A DNA stretch of 64,000 nt from Paracoccaceae bacterium (lineage in GTDB: Bacteria > Pseudomonadota > Alphaproteobacteria > Rhodobacterales > Rhodobacteraceae). Every line of letters begins with the position of its first letter. Position 1 is the stretch's first letter. Under the pieces are notes generated by a model. The model saw only the letters and a list, made by a program, of their open reading frames with translations. It did not search any database and had not been told where the DNA came from. The DNA lies in contig CANNIA010000012.1 of the NCBI GenBank assembly GCA_947504705.1, forward strand, positions 1 to 64,000, in the 5' to 3' direction. Both the position numbers and the translations under genes were made by a program. Below are positions 1 to 8,723 of this stretch, piece by piece.

Positions 1-35
1 ATGGGTCGGTCCGTGGCGGACCAGCCAGAAGCGGG

Positions 36-566
36 TCACTGCAACTGGCCCTTCAGCACCATCGGCAGGCCGGCGATCACGGTGACGACCAGCCCGGCTG
101 CTGCGGCGAGGCGCTGGTTCAAGCGGCCCTGTTCGTCGCGGAAGCGCCGCGCCAAGGCGTTTTCGGGAACGATGCCCCAGCCCACCTCGTTCGACACGAT
201 CACAACCGGGGCCGGACAGGCGGCAAGTGCGGTGATCAGCGCCCCGGTTTGCGCGGGAATGTCGTGGTCCGCCAAAAGGTGGTTCGTGAGCCACAGCGTC
301 GCGCAGTCGATCAGCACAGCCTCATCCCCGCGAGCGCCAGCCAGAGCGGCGGGCAGGTCCAGCGGCGCTTCGACGGTTTCCCATCCCTCGGCCCGGTCGG
401 CCTGATGTTGGGCGATCCGGGCGCGCATCTCGTCATCCCAAGCCTCGGCAGTTGCGATATAGCGACGGTGCCGACCTGTCGCGGCGACCAGACCTTCGGC
501 GAAGCGGGACTTCCCGGATCGCGCGCCTCCGACAACCAGCGTCAGGGGGGGAAGGGCTGCGGGCAC
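36..566 (-). CDS. cobP: Bifunctional adenosylcobinamide kinase / adenosylcobinamide-phosphate guanylyltransferase
   Basis: Predicted to phosphorylate adenosylcobinamide and transfer GMP to it in the nucleotide-loop assembly of cobalamin. The 176-residue product has a P-loop GGARSGKS near residues 13-20 and the family signature NEVGWGIVPEN in its C-terminal half; length is normal for CobU/CobP. The frame stays open upstream without homology, so I place the start at the GTG whose first base is 566, which has GGAG seven bases upstream. No other cobalamin gene is visible, and I see no cobalamin riboswitch in front of it. Confidence 0.9.
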   Translation of the reverse strand: MPAALPPLTLVVGGARSGKSRFAEGLVAATGRHRRYIATAEAWDDEMRARIAQHQADRAEGWETVEAPLDLPAALAGARGDEAVLIDCATLWLTNHLLADHDIPAQTGALITALAACPAPVVIVSNEVGWGIVPENALARRFRDEQGRLNQRLAAAAGLVVTVIAGLPMVLKGQLQ

Positions 567-610
567 GGGGCGTCTCCATCTGGGCTTGAAGCGGTTCAGG
601 TCTCGACTGA

Positions 611-645
611 ATCGGAATTCAAACCGAGAGTGTTCGAATTCCGAT
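611..645. repeat. Inverted repeat between cobP and the ChaC gene
   Basis: Two perfect 10-base arms, ATCGGAATTC (611-620) and GAATTCCGAT (636-645), are separated by 15 bases. The element lies 45-80 bases upstream of the cobP start and about 155 bases upstream of the ChaC gene. No T-run follows on either strand, so it is not an obvious terminator. It could be an operator or a decayed member of a dispersed hairpin family. Confidence 0.5.
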
Positions 646-798
646 CCTCGAAGTTTCCACGAAGACCTGATCCGATCTAAGACCCGTATAGCTGCGCGGG
701 GCGGGCAGGCCAAGCGGAACGGGTTTCCAACCGGGATGGTTGACCCTGCCCCGGGCCGGACTGATAGTCGCCGTCACCTGACCCTTCGCGGAAGCCCC

Positions 799-1527
799 AT
801 GGCAAGACACGCACTGTCCCTGACGCCTGCGCATGTGGCGCGCGTTCATCGCGACTTGGCCGATCCCGGACCGCTGCCGGGAATGATGCTGCTGGATGAT
901 GCCGACTATGCCGCCCTTGGCCGCGATCTTTTGGCCCAGCGTGAGGACCCGGATGCCCCGCTTCGGCTGTTCGCCTATGGCTCGCTGATCTGGAAACCCG
1001 AGATTGCCCATGAGAGGGAACGCCCGGCGCTGGCGCGGGGGTGGCACCGGTCCTTCTGCCTGAAGATGCGCCGCTTTCGCGGCTCGCCCGATCAACCGGG
1101 ACTGATGATGGCGCTGGACCTTGGTGGGCAATGCAAGGGGGTGTTGTTCGACCTGCCAAAGGACGACCCCGCGCTGCAACTGGGCCGCATCTTGCGCCGT
1201 GAATGCACGACAAAACCCACAGTCAACACGCCGCGCTGGCTGCGGGTGGAAACGGCAGGGGGGCCGGTTCAGGCGCTTGGCTTCGTGATGAACCGCGCCT
1301 CGCCACAATATACGGGTCGGTTGGATTTGCCCGAGGTGGCCAAGGTTCTGGCCCGGGCCTGCGGGCATTGGGGCAGCGGGGCGGAATACCTGTTGAACAC
1401 AGTGGCAGGCTTGCAGGCGCGCGGCATCCGCGACAGCCGGTTGTGGCAGTTGCAAGCGATGGTCGCGGCCGAGATCGAGCGGGATGCTTTGACTGGCGCA
1501 GGGGCTACGCCCCCCGACAGAGGTTGA
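799..1527 (+). CDS. ChaC-family gamma-glutamylcyclotransferase
   Basis: Cytosolic enzyme family that cleaves glutathione to 5-oxoproline and Cys-Gly. The 242-residue product carries the substrate-binding loop YGSLIW at residues 60-65 and the conserved catalytic-type glutamate in LRREC (Glu135). The chosen ATG at 799 follows a GGAAG ribosome site; the frame is open upstream but shows no family similarity there. It stands alone, transcribed away from cobP. Substrate specificity for glutathione over other gamma-glutamyl compounds is inferred from the family. Confidence 0.85.
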   Translation: MARHALSLTPAHVARVHRDLADPGPLPGMMLLDDADYAALGRDLLAQREDPDAPLRLFAYGSLIWKPEIAHERERPALARGWHRSFCLKMRRFRGSPDQPGLMMALDLGGQCKGVLFDLPKDDPALQLGRILRRECTTKPTVNTPRWLRVETAGGPVQALGFVMNRASPQYTGRLDLPEVAKVLARACGHWGSGAEYLLNTVAGLQARGIRDSRLWQLQAMVAAEIERDALTGAGATPPDRG

Positions 1528-1582
1528 GTTTGCCGCCCCCCGCCCCTACACCTGTTGTCAGTCCCAATAGGAGGGCCCGATC

Positions 1583-2776
1583 ATGCTGGCGGGCAAGCGC
1601 ATACTTCTGATCATCGGCGGCGGGATCGCGGCCTATAAGGCGTTGGAGCTGATCCGACTGATCCAGAAGGCCGGGGGCATGGTCACGCCGGTCCTGACGC
1701 GGGCGGGGTCGGAATTCGTGACGGCGCTTTCGGTGGGTGCCCTGGCGAAGTCCAAGGTGCATGAGGCGCTGTTCAATCTGACCTCCGAGGCCGAGATGGG
1801 GCATATCGAATTGTCGCGTTCGGCAGACTTGCTGGTCGTGGCTCCGGCGACGGCGGATTTGCTGGCCAAGATGGCCGGGGGGCGGGCGGATGATCTCGCC
1901 TCGACCCTGCTGCTGGCCACCGACAAGCGGGTCTTGGTGGCCCCGGCGATGAATGTGCGGATGTGGCAGCATCCGGCGACGCAGCGGAACCTAGGTGTGT
2001 TGCGCGGCGATGGCGTGCTGTTTGTCGGCCCGGATGAGGGCGAAATGGCCTGCGGCGAATATGGGCCGGGGCGGATGGCAGAACCTGCGACGATTGTTGC
2101 GGCAATCGGGGCGGCGCTTGGCGGCGGGCCTTTGGCGGGCAAGCATGTCATCGTGACCTCTGGCCCCACGCATGAACCGATTGATCCGGTGCGCTATATC
2201 GCGAACCGGTCTTCGGGGGCGCAAGGCACGGCGATTGCGGCAGCGCTGCGCGATCTGGGGGCAAGGGTGAGCTTTGTGACCGGGCCTGCTACGGTGCTAG
2301 CGCCTGCCGGTGTTGACGTGGTTCGGGTGGAAACTGCGACGCAGATGGCGGCGGCGGTTGCGGCTGCCTTGCCTGCCGATGCGGCGGTGATGGCGGCGGC
2401 GGTGGCGGATTGGCGGGTGGCCAATGCCAGCGGGGAGAAGCTGAAGAAAGACGGTTCCGGTAAGGCTCCGGCGCTGGAGTTTGCCGAGAACCCGGACATT
2501 CTGGCCAGCGTCTCGAATGGGGTGAAGCGGCCCCGGCTGGTGGTGGGCTTTGCCGCTGAGACCACGGATGTCGTGGCCCATGCCACCGCCAAGCGGGCAA
2601 GGAAGGGCTGCGACTGGATCGTGGCCAATGATGTGTCACCCGCGACCGGGATCATGGGCGGGACCGAGAACGCGGTGACCCTCATTTCCGAAGTGGGGGC
2701 GGAAAGCTGGCCCCGGATGGGCAAGGACGAGGTCGCGCGGCGGCTGGCAGCACGGATTGCCAAGGCCTTGGCCTGA
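1583..2776 (+). CDS. coaBC: Bifunctional phosphopantothenoylcysteine decarboxylase / phosphopantothenate-cysteine ligase
   Basis: Carries out two consecutive steps of coenzyme A synthesis. In the 397-residue product the N-terminal flavoprotein (CoaC) half has the active-site His74, the PAMN motif at 121-124 and the redox Cys157 in EGEMACGEYG. The C-terminal CoaB half has ANRSSG and a lysine-rich ligase loop (EKLKKDGSGK). GGAGGG precedes the ATG. It is followed within 45 bases by dut and then by a MoeB-like gene, a gene order usual in Rhodobacterales. Confidence 0.95.
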   Translation: MLAGKRILLIIGGGIAAYKALELIRLIQKAGGMVTPVLTRAGSEFVTALSVGALAKSKVHEALFNLTSEAEMGHIELSRSADLLVVAPATADLLAKMAGGRADDLASTLLLATDKRVLVAPAMNVRMWQHPATQRNLGVLRGDGVLFVGPDEGEMACGEYGPGRMAEPATIVAAIGAALGGGPLAGKHVIVTSGPTHEPIDPVRYIANRSSGAQGTAIAAALRDLGARVSFVTGPATVLAPAGVDVVRVETATQMAAAVAAALPADAAVMAAAVADWRVANASGEKLKKDGSGKAPALEFAENPDILASVSNGVKRPRLVVGFAAETTDVVAHATAKRARKGCDWIVANDVSPATGIMGGTENAVTLISEVGAESWPRMGKDEVARRLAARIAKALA

Positions 2777-2787
2777 GGCCGAGGTTG

Positions 2788-2822
2788 GAGCCTCCGGCGG
2801 GGATATTTGAGGACAGAAAATG
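2788..2822. repeat. Dispersed repeat R1, copy 1 (GGATATTTGAGGACAG core)
   Basis: The 35 bases between coaBC and dut read as a CCTCCGGCGG stretch followed by GGATATTTGAGGACAGAAAA. The same arrangement, diverged, recurs at 14119, 26602 and 38741. This copy provides the sequence immediately ahead of the dut start, including a possible GAGG ribosome site. Similar short elements are common between Rhodobacterales genes; I know of no established function. Confidence 0.6.
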
Positions 2823-3311
2823 GGGGAAGACATGCGCCCTGTTGTGCGCGTCATCTGGGAGGATTGGGCGGATCAGGCCCTGCCGCTGCCGGGCTATCAA
2901 ACCTTAGGCGCTGCGGGGGCGGATATCTGCGCGAACTTCCCCGAGGCGCAGCGCGCGGTGGGGCTGACTTTGGCCCCGATGCAGCGCGCGATCTGTCCGA
3001 CGGGCATCAGGGTGGCGATCCCGGTGGGGTATGAGATGCAGGTCAGGCCACGGTCGGGGCTGGCGACAAAGCACGGGATCACCGTGCCGAACACGCCGGG
3101 CACCATCGACAGCGACTATCGCGGGCCTTTGGGGGTGGCGCTGATCAACCTTGGGGTTGAGCCCTATACGATCCGCCACGGCGACCGGGTGGCGCAGGCG
3201 GCCGTTGCCCCGGTGGTGCAAGCCGGGTTTGCGGTAGTCGAGGCCTTGGATGAAACCGCGCGGGGGACGGGGGGCTTTGGGTCCACTGGGTTCGGGGCGG
3301 GGCGCAAGTGA
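2820..3311 (+). CDS. dut: Deoxyuridine 5'-triphosphate nucleotidohydrolase (dUTPase)
   Basis: Hydrolyses dUTP to dUMP and pyrophosphate, keeping uracil out of DNA and feeding dTMP synthesis. The 163-residue trimeric-type protein has the family motifs in order: [21 protein letters not shown] and the C-terminal glycine-rich [10 protein letters not shown]. Two starts are plausible: ATG 2820, with GAGG seven bases upstream inside repeat R1, or ATG 2832 (MRPVV), which begins right at the homologous region. Its stop overlaps the GTG start of the next gene by four bases, suggesting coupled translation. Confidence 0.95.
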   Translation: MGEDMRPVVRVIWEDWADQALPLPGYQTLGAAGADICANFPEAQRAVGLTLAPMQRAICPTGIRVAIPVGYEMQVRPRSGLATKHGITVPNTPGTIDSDYRGPLGVALINLGVEPYTIRHGDRVAQAAVAPVVQAGFAVVEALDETARGTGGFGSTGFGAGRK

Positions 3312-4345
3312 TCGGGCTCTTCGGCTTTTTCGGACTTTGGGTGCTTGGCCAGCGGCGCGGTTGGGGCGAGCGTTGGCTTTGGGCGACGGTCGCATGGTGG
3401 GCCCTGCTGATCTCCGTTCATAGCCTTTTGCCGGTGGAAGGGCTGGCTCCACGGTTTCTGGGCGGTGACTTTGGGGCCTGGCTGGTGTTTGGCTTGCTTG
3501 CTGGCGCGATCCTAGCCTATCGCGCGGTTTTCCGCCTCGTGAAGCGGCGCACTGGTATTGAGGCCGTTGAGCCGGGAGTCCGCGAGGGGGCGTTCAGCGA
3601 GGCCGAGTTGGAACGCTATGCCCGGCATATCCTGCTGCGTGAGATCGGCGGGCCGGGGCAGAAGCGGCTGAAGGCGGCAAAGGTGCTGGTGGTGGGGGCT
3701 GGGGGCCTTGGCTCTCCGGTTCTTTTGTATCTCGCGGCGGCGGGGGCGGGGACGATCGGGGTGATCGACAACGATGTCGTCGAAAGCACGAACCTGCAGC
3801 GGCAGGTGATCCATACGGATACCCGGATCGGAATGGCGAAGGTCTTTTCTGCGGAAATCGCGATGAAGGCGTTGAACCCGTTCATTGAGGTGCGGCCCTA
3901 TAACCGGGCTTTCGATGCGGACAACGCGGCGGAACTGGTGGCGGAGTATGATCTGGTCTTGGACGGGACCGATGATTTTGCGACCCGCTATCTGGTCAAC
4001 CGGGCCTGCGTGGCGGCGGGAAAGCCGCTGATTTCGGGGGCGATCACCCAGTGGGAGGGGCAGGTTTCGCTGTTCGATCCGGCGAAGGGTGGGCCTTGCT
4101 ATGCCTGCGTCTTTCCGGTGCAGCCTGCGGAGGAATTGGTGCCGTCCTGTGCGGTCGCTGGGGTAGCCGCACCTTTGCCGGGAGTGATCGGGTCGGTCAT
4201 GGCGATGGAGGCGGTGAAGTGGATCACCGGGGCCGGCGAGACGCTGGCGGGGCGGTTGATGATCCACGACGCGCTTTATGCCGAGACCCGGGTGATCGGG
4301 GTCAAAAGGCGGGCGGATTGCGCGGTTTGTGGGGGGCGGCATTAG
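3308..4345 (+). CDS. MoeB/ThiF/HesA-family adenylyltransferase with N-terminal membrane segments
   Basis: An E1-like enzyme that would adenylate the C-terminus of a ubiquitin-fold sulfur carrier (MoaD or ThiS). The nucleotide-binding loop [10 protein letters not shown] and the zinc-binding cysteine pairs CYAC and CAVC are intact over residues about 95-345. Unlike E. coli MoeB, the first 80 or so residues hold two hydrophobic segments, so the catalytic domain is probably tethered to the inner membrane. The GTG start at 3308 overlaps the dut stop. No MoaD, ThiS or ThiG is nearby, so the carrier partner is unknown. Confidence 0.88.
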   Translation: MIGLFGFFGLWVLGQRRGWGERWLWATVAWWALLISVHSLLPVEGLAPRFLGGDFGAWLVFGLLAGAILAYRAVFRLVKRRTGIEAVEPGVREGAFSEAELERYARHILLREIGGPGQKRLKAAKVLVVGAGGLGSPVLLYLAAAGAGTIGVIDNDVVESTNLQRQVIHTDTRIGMAKVFSAEIAMKALNPFIEVRPYNRAFDADNAAELVAEYDLVLDGTDDFATRYLVNRACVAAGKPLISGAITQWEGQVSLFDPAKGGPCYACVFPVQPAEELVPSCAVAGVAAPLPGVIGSVMAMEAVKWITGAGETLAGRLMIHDALYAETRVIGVKRRADCAVCGGRH

Positions 4346-4347
4346 GG

Positions 4348-4410
4348 GTGTCCACGGTGGGCACAGTCACCGGCGTTTGGAATATCAAGGGGTTGACTGC
4401 GGACGTAAAG
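4348..4410. repeat. Dispersed repeat R3, copy A
   Basis: Begins GTGTCCACGGTGGGC and contains GGAATATCAAGGGGTTGAC, matching copies at 38636, 42518 and 57276. It fills the gap after the MoeB-like gene and is the most diverged of the four copies. The element has no open reading frame. Confidence 0.5.
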
Positions 4411-4475
4411 AATTTGTTCATTGATTTCCGACTTGTTTCACGGCGGCGTGTCGGTTGTTTTAGGAGCGCACAAGG

Positions 4476-4904
4476 ATGGTTTTGCGACTTATCAGTCTGG
4501 CTTTGCTGTTCCCGATCACGCTGGTTGATGCCTATTGGGCGGCCATGCTGGACGAGAATCTGCGCTATACCGCGTCGCAGAATGGCGGCCTGTGCAAAGG
4601 TCTCGGAGGACTTGGAGGACTGGGTAACATCCTACCTTGGGTCGTTCTTTTACTGGGGGCTGGCGCCGCCATTCAACTGATCTTCCGGGGTCGGTTTGGC
4701 CTTTCGGTCGCGCTGATCGTCTTCCATCTGGCGTTCACCAGTCTGATTCTGAGCCTGCTGATCCTCGGAAACGGCCCTTGTGCGGGTATGGGCCTGGCGA
4801 CAACCTTTGCAGTTCTATCCGGACCGATCCTGTTCGGCGTGATCTGCGCAATGCTGCCAGTGCCGATCCTTGTTTTGCAGGTCAGGCGGATGAGAGCGGG
4901 CTGA
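4476..4904 (+). CDS. Small polytopic membrane protein, unrecognised
   Basis: A 142-residue protein with about four hydrophobic segments (residues 1-20, 50-72, 74-98 and 105-135), a glycine/leucine stretch GLGGLGGLG, and paired cysteines either side of it. AGGAG precedes the ATG. I recognise no family. Base composition is visibly less GC-rich than its neighbours, as with other small membrane genes in this window. It converges on the amidase gene. Existence is supported by the ribosome site and coherent membrane pattern only. Confidence 0.6.
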   Translation: MVLRLISLALLFPITLVDAYWAAMLDENLRYTASQNGGLCKGLGGLGGLGNILPWVVLLLGAGAAIQLIFRGRFGLSVALIVFHLAFTSLILSLLILGNGPCAGMGLATTFAVLSGPILFGVICAMLPVPILVLQVRRMRAG

Positions 4905-4955
4905 CGGACTGGACTTCAGGCAACAGGGCGCGTGCTGTGCATCGTGAACCGCACC

Positions 4956-6329
4956 CTAAGCGGTGGCCGGAATTTCAAGGGCGAGGAGGTCGGCGAGGTC
5001 TAGGAGGATGTCCTCGCGGGTCCGGTCGGCGATGAGCTGGATGCCAAGGGGATGGGTGGCAGTTCGCCCAGTCGTCAGGGCTAGGCCCGGCAGGCCCATG
5101 AAGGGGGGCGCGATCTGGGGGAGTTGCGCTTCGACCACTTTGGCGAAAGCTTCGGGGGATGTGGTGTCGTAATGGTCGGCGAACGGGAGTTGGGCCGAGA
5201 CCGGCATTAGGACTACCGGCCATTCGGCGAAGAAGCCGCGCCAGAGGCGGGCGAGGCGGGCGCGGGACTGAAGCGCGCGCATGAAGCTTTCAAGCGTGGT
5301 CGGCGGGGCGAGGCGGGTCAGTTCGCGGTGGACGAAGATCGCGTCCGGGTCGGCTTCGCGGGCCAAAGCCTCGGTTCCGCCAAGGGTGAATTCGGCGAGC
5401 CAGAGGGTGAGTTGCAGCTCCATCGCTTCGCGCAGGGGCGGGAGCGCCGGGGTGTCGATTTCCCAGCCTTGGGATTCCAGCGTGCGTGCTGCGGCTGTGA
5501 GCGCGTCGCGGATTTCGGGGGCGGTTTGCAATCCGTCTGGCGCAAGGGCGAGGGCGGCGCGTTTGGGGTAGGGCGCGGGGGGTGGCGCGGGCGTCCACCA
5601 AGGGTCGCGCTTGTCGGGTTGCGAGAAGGCTTGCATCGCCAGCCGCAGGTCTTGGGCCGAGCGGGCGAGTGGGCCGGAGGTGGCCATCAGTTGCCCACCG
5701 ATCAGCCGGTCGCCTGCGGTGGCGTTGAAGGCGGGCACGCGGCCAAGGCCGGGGCGCAGGCCGTGGATGCCGCAGGCATATGCGGGATAGCGGATGGAGC
5801 CTGCGATGTCGGTGCCGTGCCCGATGGGGCCAAGGCCTGCGGCGACGGCTGCGGCGGCACCTCCCGATGAGCCGCCGGGGGTAAGGCCGGGGAAGGCGGG
5901 GTTCTGGGTGGCACCATGCAGAGAGTTGCGGGTGAACCAGCGCAAGCTGAAGGCGGGGGTGTTGGTGCGCCCGACGATCACGGCCCCTGCCCGGCGCAGG
6001 TTTGCGACGGGGGGGCTGTCCTCGGCTGCGATCAGGTCTGACTGGATGCGCAGGCCGTTGGTGGTGGCCTGCCCCGCCTGATCGATGTTGACCTTGACGG
6101 TGACCGGCACACCCGCCAGCGGGCCGGGGTCTTCGCCCTTGGCCAGCCGTTCGTCGATGGCGGCGGCATCGCGCAGGGCCTGATCGTCCATCCGTTGCAC
6201 GATGGCATTGAGGCCGGGGTTCAGCCGGTCGATGCGGGCGAGGGTGGCTTTGGTCGCCTCGACAGCGGAAAGCTCGCGGCTGCGGATCAGGGCGTTCAAC
6301 GCGCTGGCGGAAAGGGTGGCGGGGTCCAT
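4956..6329 (-). CDS. Amidase-signature family amidase
   Basis: Cytosolic amide hydrolase of 457 residues with the complete Ser-cisSer-Lys triad: Lys79 in PVTVKVNID, the cis-serine in PGGSSGGAA (154/155) and the nucleophile Ser178 in GTDIAGSIR. The amidase signature domain covers nearly the whole chain. The start ATG at 6329 matches the usual N-terminus of the family. The substrate cannot be told from sequence; the GatA subunit of the tRNA amidotransferase is unlikely because no gatB or gatC is adjacent. Confidence 0.9.
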   Translation of the reverse strand: MDPATLSASALNALIRSRELSAVEATKATLARIDRLNPGLNAIVQRMDDQALRDAAAIDERLAKGEDPGPLAGVPVTVKVNIDQAGQATTNGLRIQSDLIAAEDSPPVANLRRAGAVIVGRTNTPAFSLRWFTRNSLHGATQNPAFPGLTPGGSSGGAAAAVAAGLGPIGHGTDIAGSIRYPAYACGIHGLRPGLGRVPAFNATAGDRLIGGQLMATSGPLARSAQDLRLAMQAFSQPDKRDPWWTPAPPPAPYPKRAALALAPDGLQTAPEIRDALTAAARTLESQGWEIDTPALPPLREAMELQLTLWLAEFTLGGTEALAREADPDAIFVHRELTRLAPPTTLESFMRALQSRARLARLWRGFFAEWPVVLMPVSAQLPFADHYDTTSPEAFAKVVEAQLPQIAPPFMGLPGLALTTGRTATHPLGIQLIADRTREDILLDLADLLALEIPATA

Positions 6330-6406
6330 GGCGTCCTCATGAAGCTATCGTGCCCAGACTGAACCGGACGCCGCCAAAGGGAAAGAGCTCTGCGCCTGTC
6401 TATGCC

Positions 6407-7915
6407 CTATTCGGTGACAGTGAAGGGCGCCGTGGCCAGCGTGACGTAATGGTCATCCGCCATCAGCCGCAGCTCATAGTCGCCGGGGTCCAGAACTTGA
6501 TAGTAAAGGTCCGGGGTCAGTTCCATGCTGCCGTCCAGCGTCGCACCGGTATAGGCGAAGGCGAGGTAGTTGTAGAGGTTCGGGTCGCCCGCCGCATAGA
6601 CGCCGATCCAGTCGAATTTGAAGCCGGGTGCGCCGGTCCAAGTGACGCTGAGCGGTTCCCCGGCTTTCACGGCTGGGGTGGTGATCGTCAGGCTGGGCTT
6701 GCCGCCCTGTGCGAGGACGGAAAAGCGGGTTCGGGCCTGTTCGGTGCCAGCTTCATCAATCAGGACGGCATCCCAGGGGCCGGGGGCAAGGCCGAGGGTC
6801 GAGAAGCGGAAGGCGCGGTTGTAGGTCGGCTCCATGCCTTCGACCGAGGTGATGGTGTCCTTGGCAGGGTCCCCGCCGCGCGGCACGATGCGGACGCCCC
6901 AGATCGCATCGCCGGGCAGGAAGCCACGGGCGACGAAAGTGCCGCCTTCGGGGACGAGGCGGGGTTCGATTGCCACCATGGCGGGGGCGTCAACCGGGGT
7001 GACTGTCAGGTCGGTGATGACGGCGCGGTGGTCCGAGGGCCAGGGGGCGAAGCCCTTGTCAACGTCGGGATTGCCGGGCTCGCCCCAGATTTCAGAGGCG
7101 TCGACCGTGGCATTGGCGGTGTAGATGAAGTCGATCCGGTCAAGGCTTTCGCCGTCGCGGGTGACGGGCCACGGGAAACCGGCGGCATAGGTCAGGCCAG
7201 GGCGGGCGACGGGATCGGGATGGGCTGCGCGGAAGCTGTCGGTGAAGCCTGCGGCCAGCATGCGCAGGCTGACCGGCCAGGGAACCGCTGCGATCATCGC
7301 GGGGCGCAGGCCGATGGCGGCTTCGGTATAATCCAGATGCGAAGGGGAGTTGAAATCGCCGGTCACGATGACCGGGGTTCCGGCCTTGATCAGCGGTTCC
7401 ATCCCGGCGGCGTAGGGGGTGATCTCGGCCAGGCGGGTATCGGTTTCGCCTTGGAGGGCCTCTTCAACCGTCGCGCCGTCGCGCAGAAGGTCGGGGCCGT
7501 AGGGGTCGGAGGTGAGGTGGAGGTTGCCGACGGCCACGACCTTGCCGGGGGCGACCATGGCCCAGACCTGGGGCGCGTCGCTGTCAAGGCCTGCAAGGGG
7601 GTAGACGGTCTGGCCGGTCTCGATCCGCTCACCCAGTTTGGGGTCGAAGAGGGGGAAGCGGCTGATGATGTGGCGGCGGAGGTCGACATAGGGATAACCG
7701 GCTGCCGCGGCAAGGGCGGCGGTCTGGCCGTCGGGTTCCTGCAGGCCGATGATGTCGGCGTCTGAGGCTTTGAGGATTTCGATCACCTCGGCCTGGCTGA
7801 CCTGCACGCCGCCGTACCAGATGTTGAAGGTCATCACCCTGAGGTGGACGGTCTCTTCGGCCAAAGTGGGGGTGGCTGACAGGAAAAGGATAGCAAGCAG
7901 GGCGGACGCGCGCAT
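6407..7915 (-). CDS. Secreted endonuclease/exonuclease/phosphatase-family protein
   Basis: A 502-residue exported hydrolase with a signal peptide (MRASALLAILFLSATPTLA). It has the EEP catalytic motifs TFNIWYGG, GLQEPDG, TGDFNSPSH, the YTANAT region and the closing SDHRAV. Residues beyond about 290 form an extra beta-rich C-terminal part of unknown role. The ATG at 7915 is preferred because GGAG lies six bases upstream; an in-frame ATG at 7927 overlaps that ribosome site. It could act on nucleic acid, a sugar phosphate or a phospholipid; the family does not decide. Confidence 0.86.
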   Translation of the reverse strand: MRASALLAILFLSATPTLAEETVHLRVMTFNIWYGGVQVSQAEVIEILKASDADIIGLQEPDGQTAALAAAAGYPYVDLRRHIISRFPLFDPKLGERIETGQTVYPLAGLDSDAPQVWAMVAPGKVVAVGNLHLTSDPYGPDLLRDGATVEEALQGETDTRLAEITPYAAGMEPLIKAGTPVIVTGDFNSPSHLDYTEAAIGLRPAMIAAVPWPVSLRMLAAGFTDSFRAAHPDPVARPGLTYAAGFPWPVTRDGESLDRIDFIYTANATVDASEIWGEPGNPDVDKGFAPWPSDHRAVITDLTVTPVDAPAMVAIEPRLVPEGGTFVARGFLPGDAIWGVRIVPRGGDPAKDTITSVEGMEPTYNRAFRFSTLGLAPGPWDAVLIDEAGTEQARTRFSVLAQGGKPSLTITTPAVKAGEPLSVTWTGAPGFKFDWIGVYAAGDPNLYNYLAFAYTGATLDGSMELTPDLYYQVLDPGDYELRLMADDHYVTLATAPFTVTE

Positions 7916-7929
7916 GGGTCTCTCCATCG

Positions 7930-7947
7930 ACTGACTTCACAGTCAGT
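7930..7947. promoter_or_regulatory. Inverted repeat upstream of the secreted EEP gene
   Basis: Perfect six-base arms ACTGAC and GTCAGT flank TTCACA, immediately upstream of the ribosome site of the EEP hydrolase gene on the minus strand. Size and position fit a repressor operator or a small mRNA hairpin. No regulator is adjacent to assign it to. Confidence 0.4.
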
Positions 7948-8005
7948 GTGCGGGCGAATCATCACCGTGGGAAGACATTTCTGGTTTTGCGTTGATTTGC
8001 GGCGT

Positions 8006-8626
8006 CTATGCCCCGATATCCAGCACCATGCGCAGGTGGTTCGGCAACGTGACCCCGTCCGGCAAACTCATAGCCCGGCTTTCGACGACCGCACGAAACC
8101 CGACGCGTTGGTAGAAATGCACCGCAGGGTTGCCCACCGCTGTGTCCAGATGTACGGCGCGCAGCCCAAGCCGGCGCGCCTTTGCCACCGCCTCGGCGAT
8201 CAGCTGCCGCCCAAGATCCTGACCGCGCATGTCCGCAGCGATCACGATGTTCAGGATGTAAAGCGCGTGGTCAGGCACATGCGGATACAGCCATTCCATC
8301 GCGTCAAAGGCTGCGGTCAACTGCTGGCCGGCATCCGGGTCCAGCGCGGCAAGCTGCCGATCCATCGTGGTGGCAAAGCGGGCGGCAACCTCGGTCCCGG
8401 CAAAGCTGTTGACCAGCCCGACCACCCGGTTCCCATCCAGTGCGACCCGCGTCTCATCGGCCTGCTGAGTGCCAAAGGCGGCGGTCCATTCTTGCGGGAA
8501 CAACCGACGCCAGACCTGCAAGTCACGGAAGATGAACCGGAATATCTCGGGATCAGTCTCCCACAAAAGGTCGGCCAGGTGGTCGCCGCCCTGAACCTGC
8601 ACCCCGTCGGCGATCGAAATTGCCAT
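8006..8626 (-). CDS. GNAT-family N-acetyltransferase
   Basis: A 206-residue protein whose C-terminal half has the acetyl-CoA-binding motif A (NIVIAADMRGQDLGRQLI, around residues 125-142) followed by the HFYQRVGF segment typical of motif B. The N-terminal 100 residues are less conserved and probably set the acceptor. The reaction is acetyl transfer from acetyl-CoA to an amine; the acceptor is not predictable. It is monocistronic between the EEP and DODA genes. Confidence 0.85.
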   Translation of the reverse strand: MAISIADGVQVQGGDHLADLLWETDPEIFRFIFRDLQVWRRLFPQEWTAAFGTQQADETRVALDGNRVVGLVNSFAGTEVAARFATTMDRQLAALDPDAGQQLTAAFDAMEWLYPHVPDHALYILNIVIAADMRGQDLGRQLIAEAVAKARRLGLRAVHLDTAVGNPAVHFYQRVGFRAVVESRAMSLPDGVTLPNHLRMVLDIGA

Positions 8627-8723
8627 GGCTTGCCCACCCTTGATACCTCCACGCTGCTGCGCAGGTGCCAGTGTGTCAAGGCTCCATCAAGCGCCGCTTA
8701 ACCAGACGGACCGGCAAGGCGGC

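Noticed and set aside
567-798. Cobalamin riboswitch in front of cobP
   Set aside because: No B12-box-like sequence or matching structure seen on the minus strand; only the inverted repeat at 611-645 is present.
6350-7765. Long plus-strand open frame of 471 codons antisense to the EEP hydrolase
   Set aside because: Glycine/alanine/aspartate-rich translation with no recognisable family; it is the high-GC shadow of a gene with clear motifs and signal peptide on the other strand.
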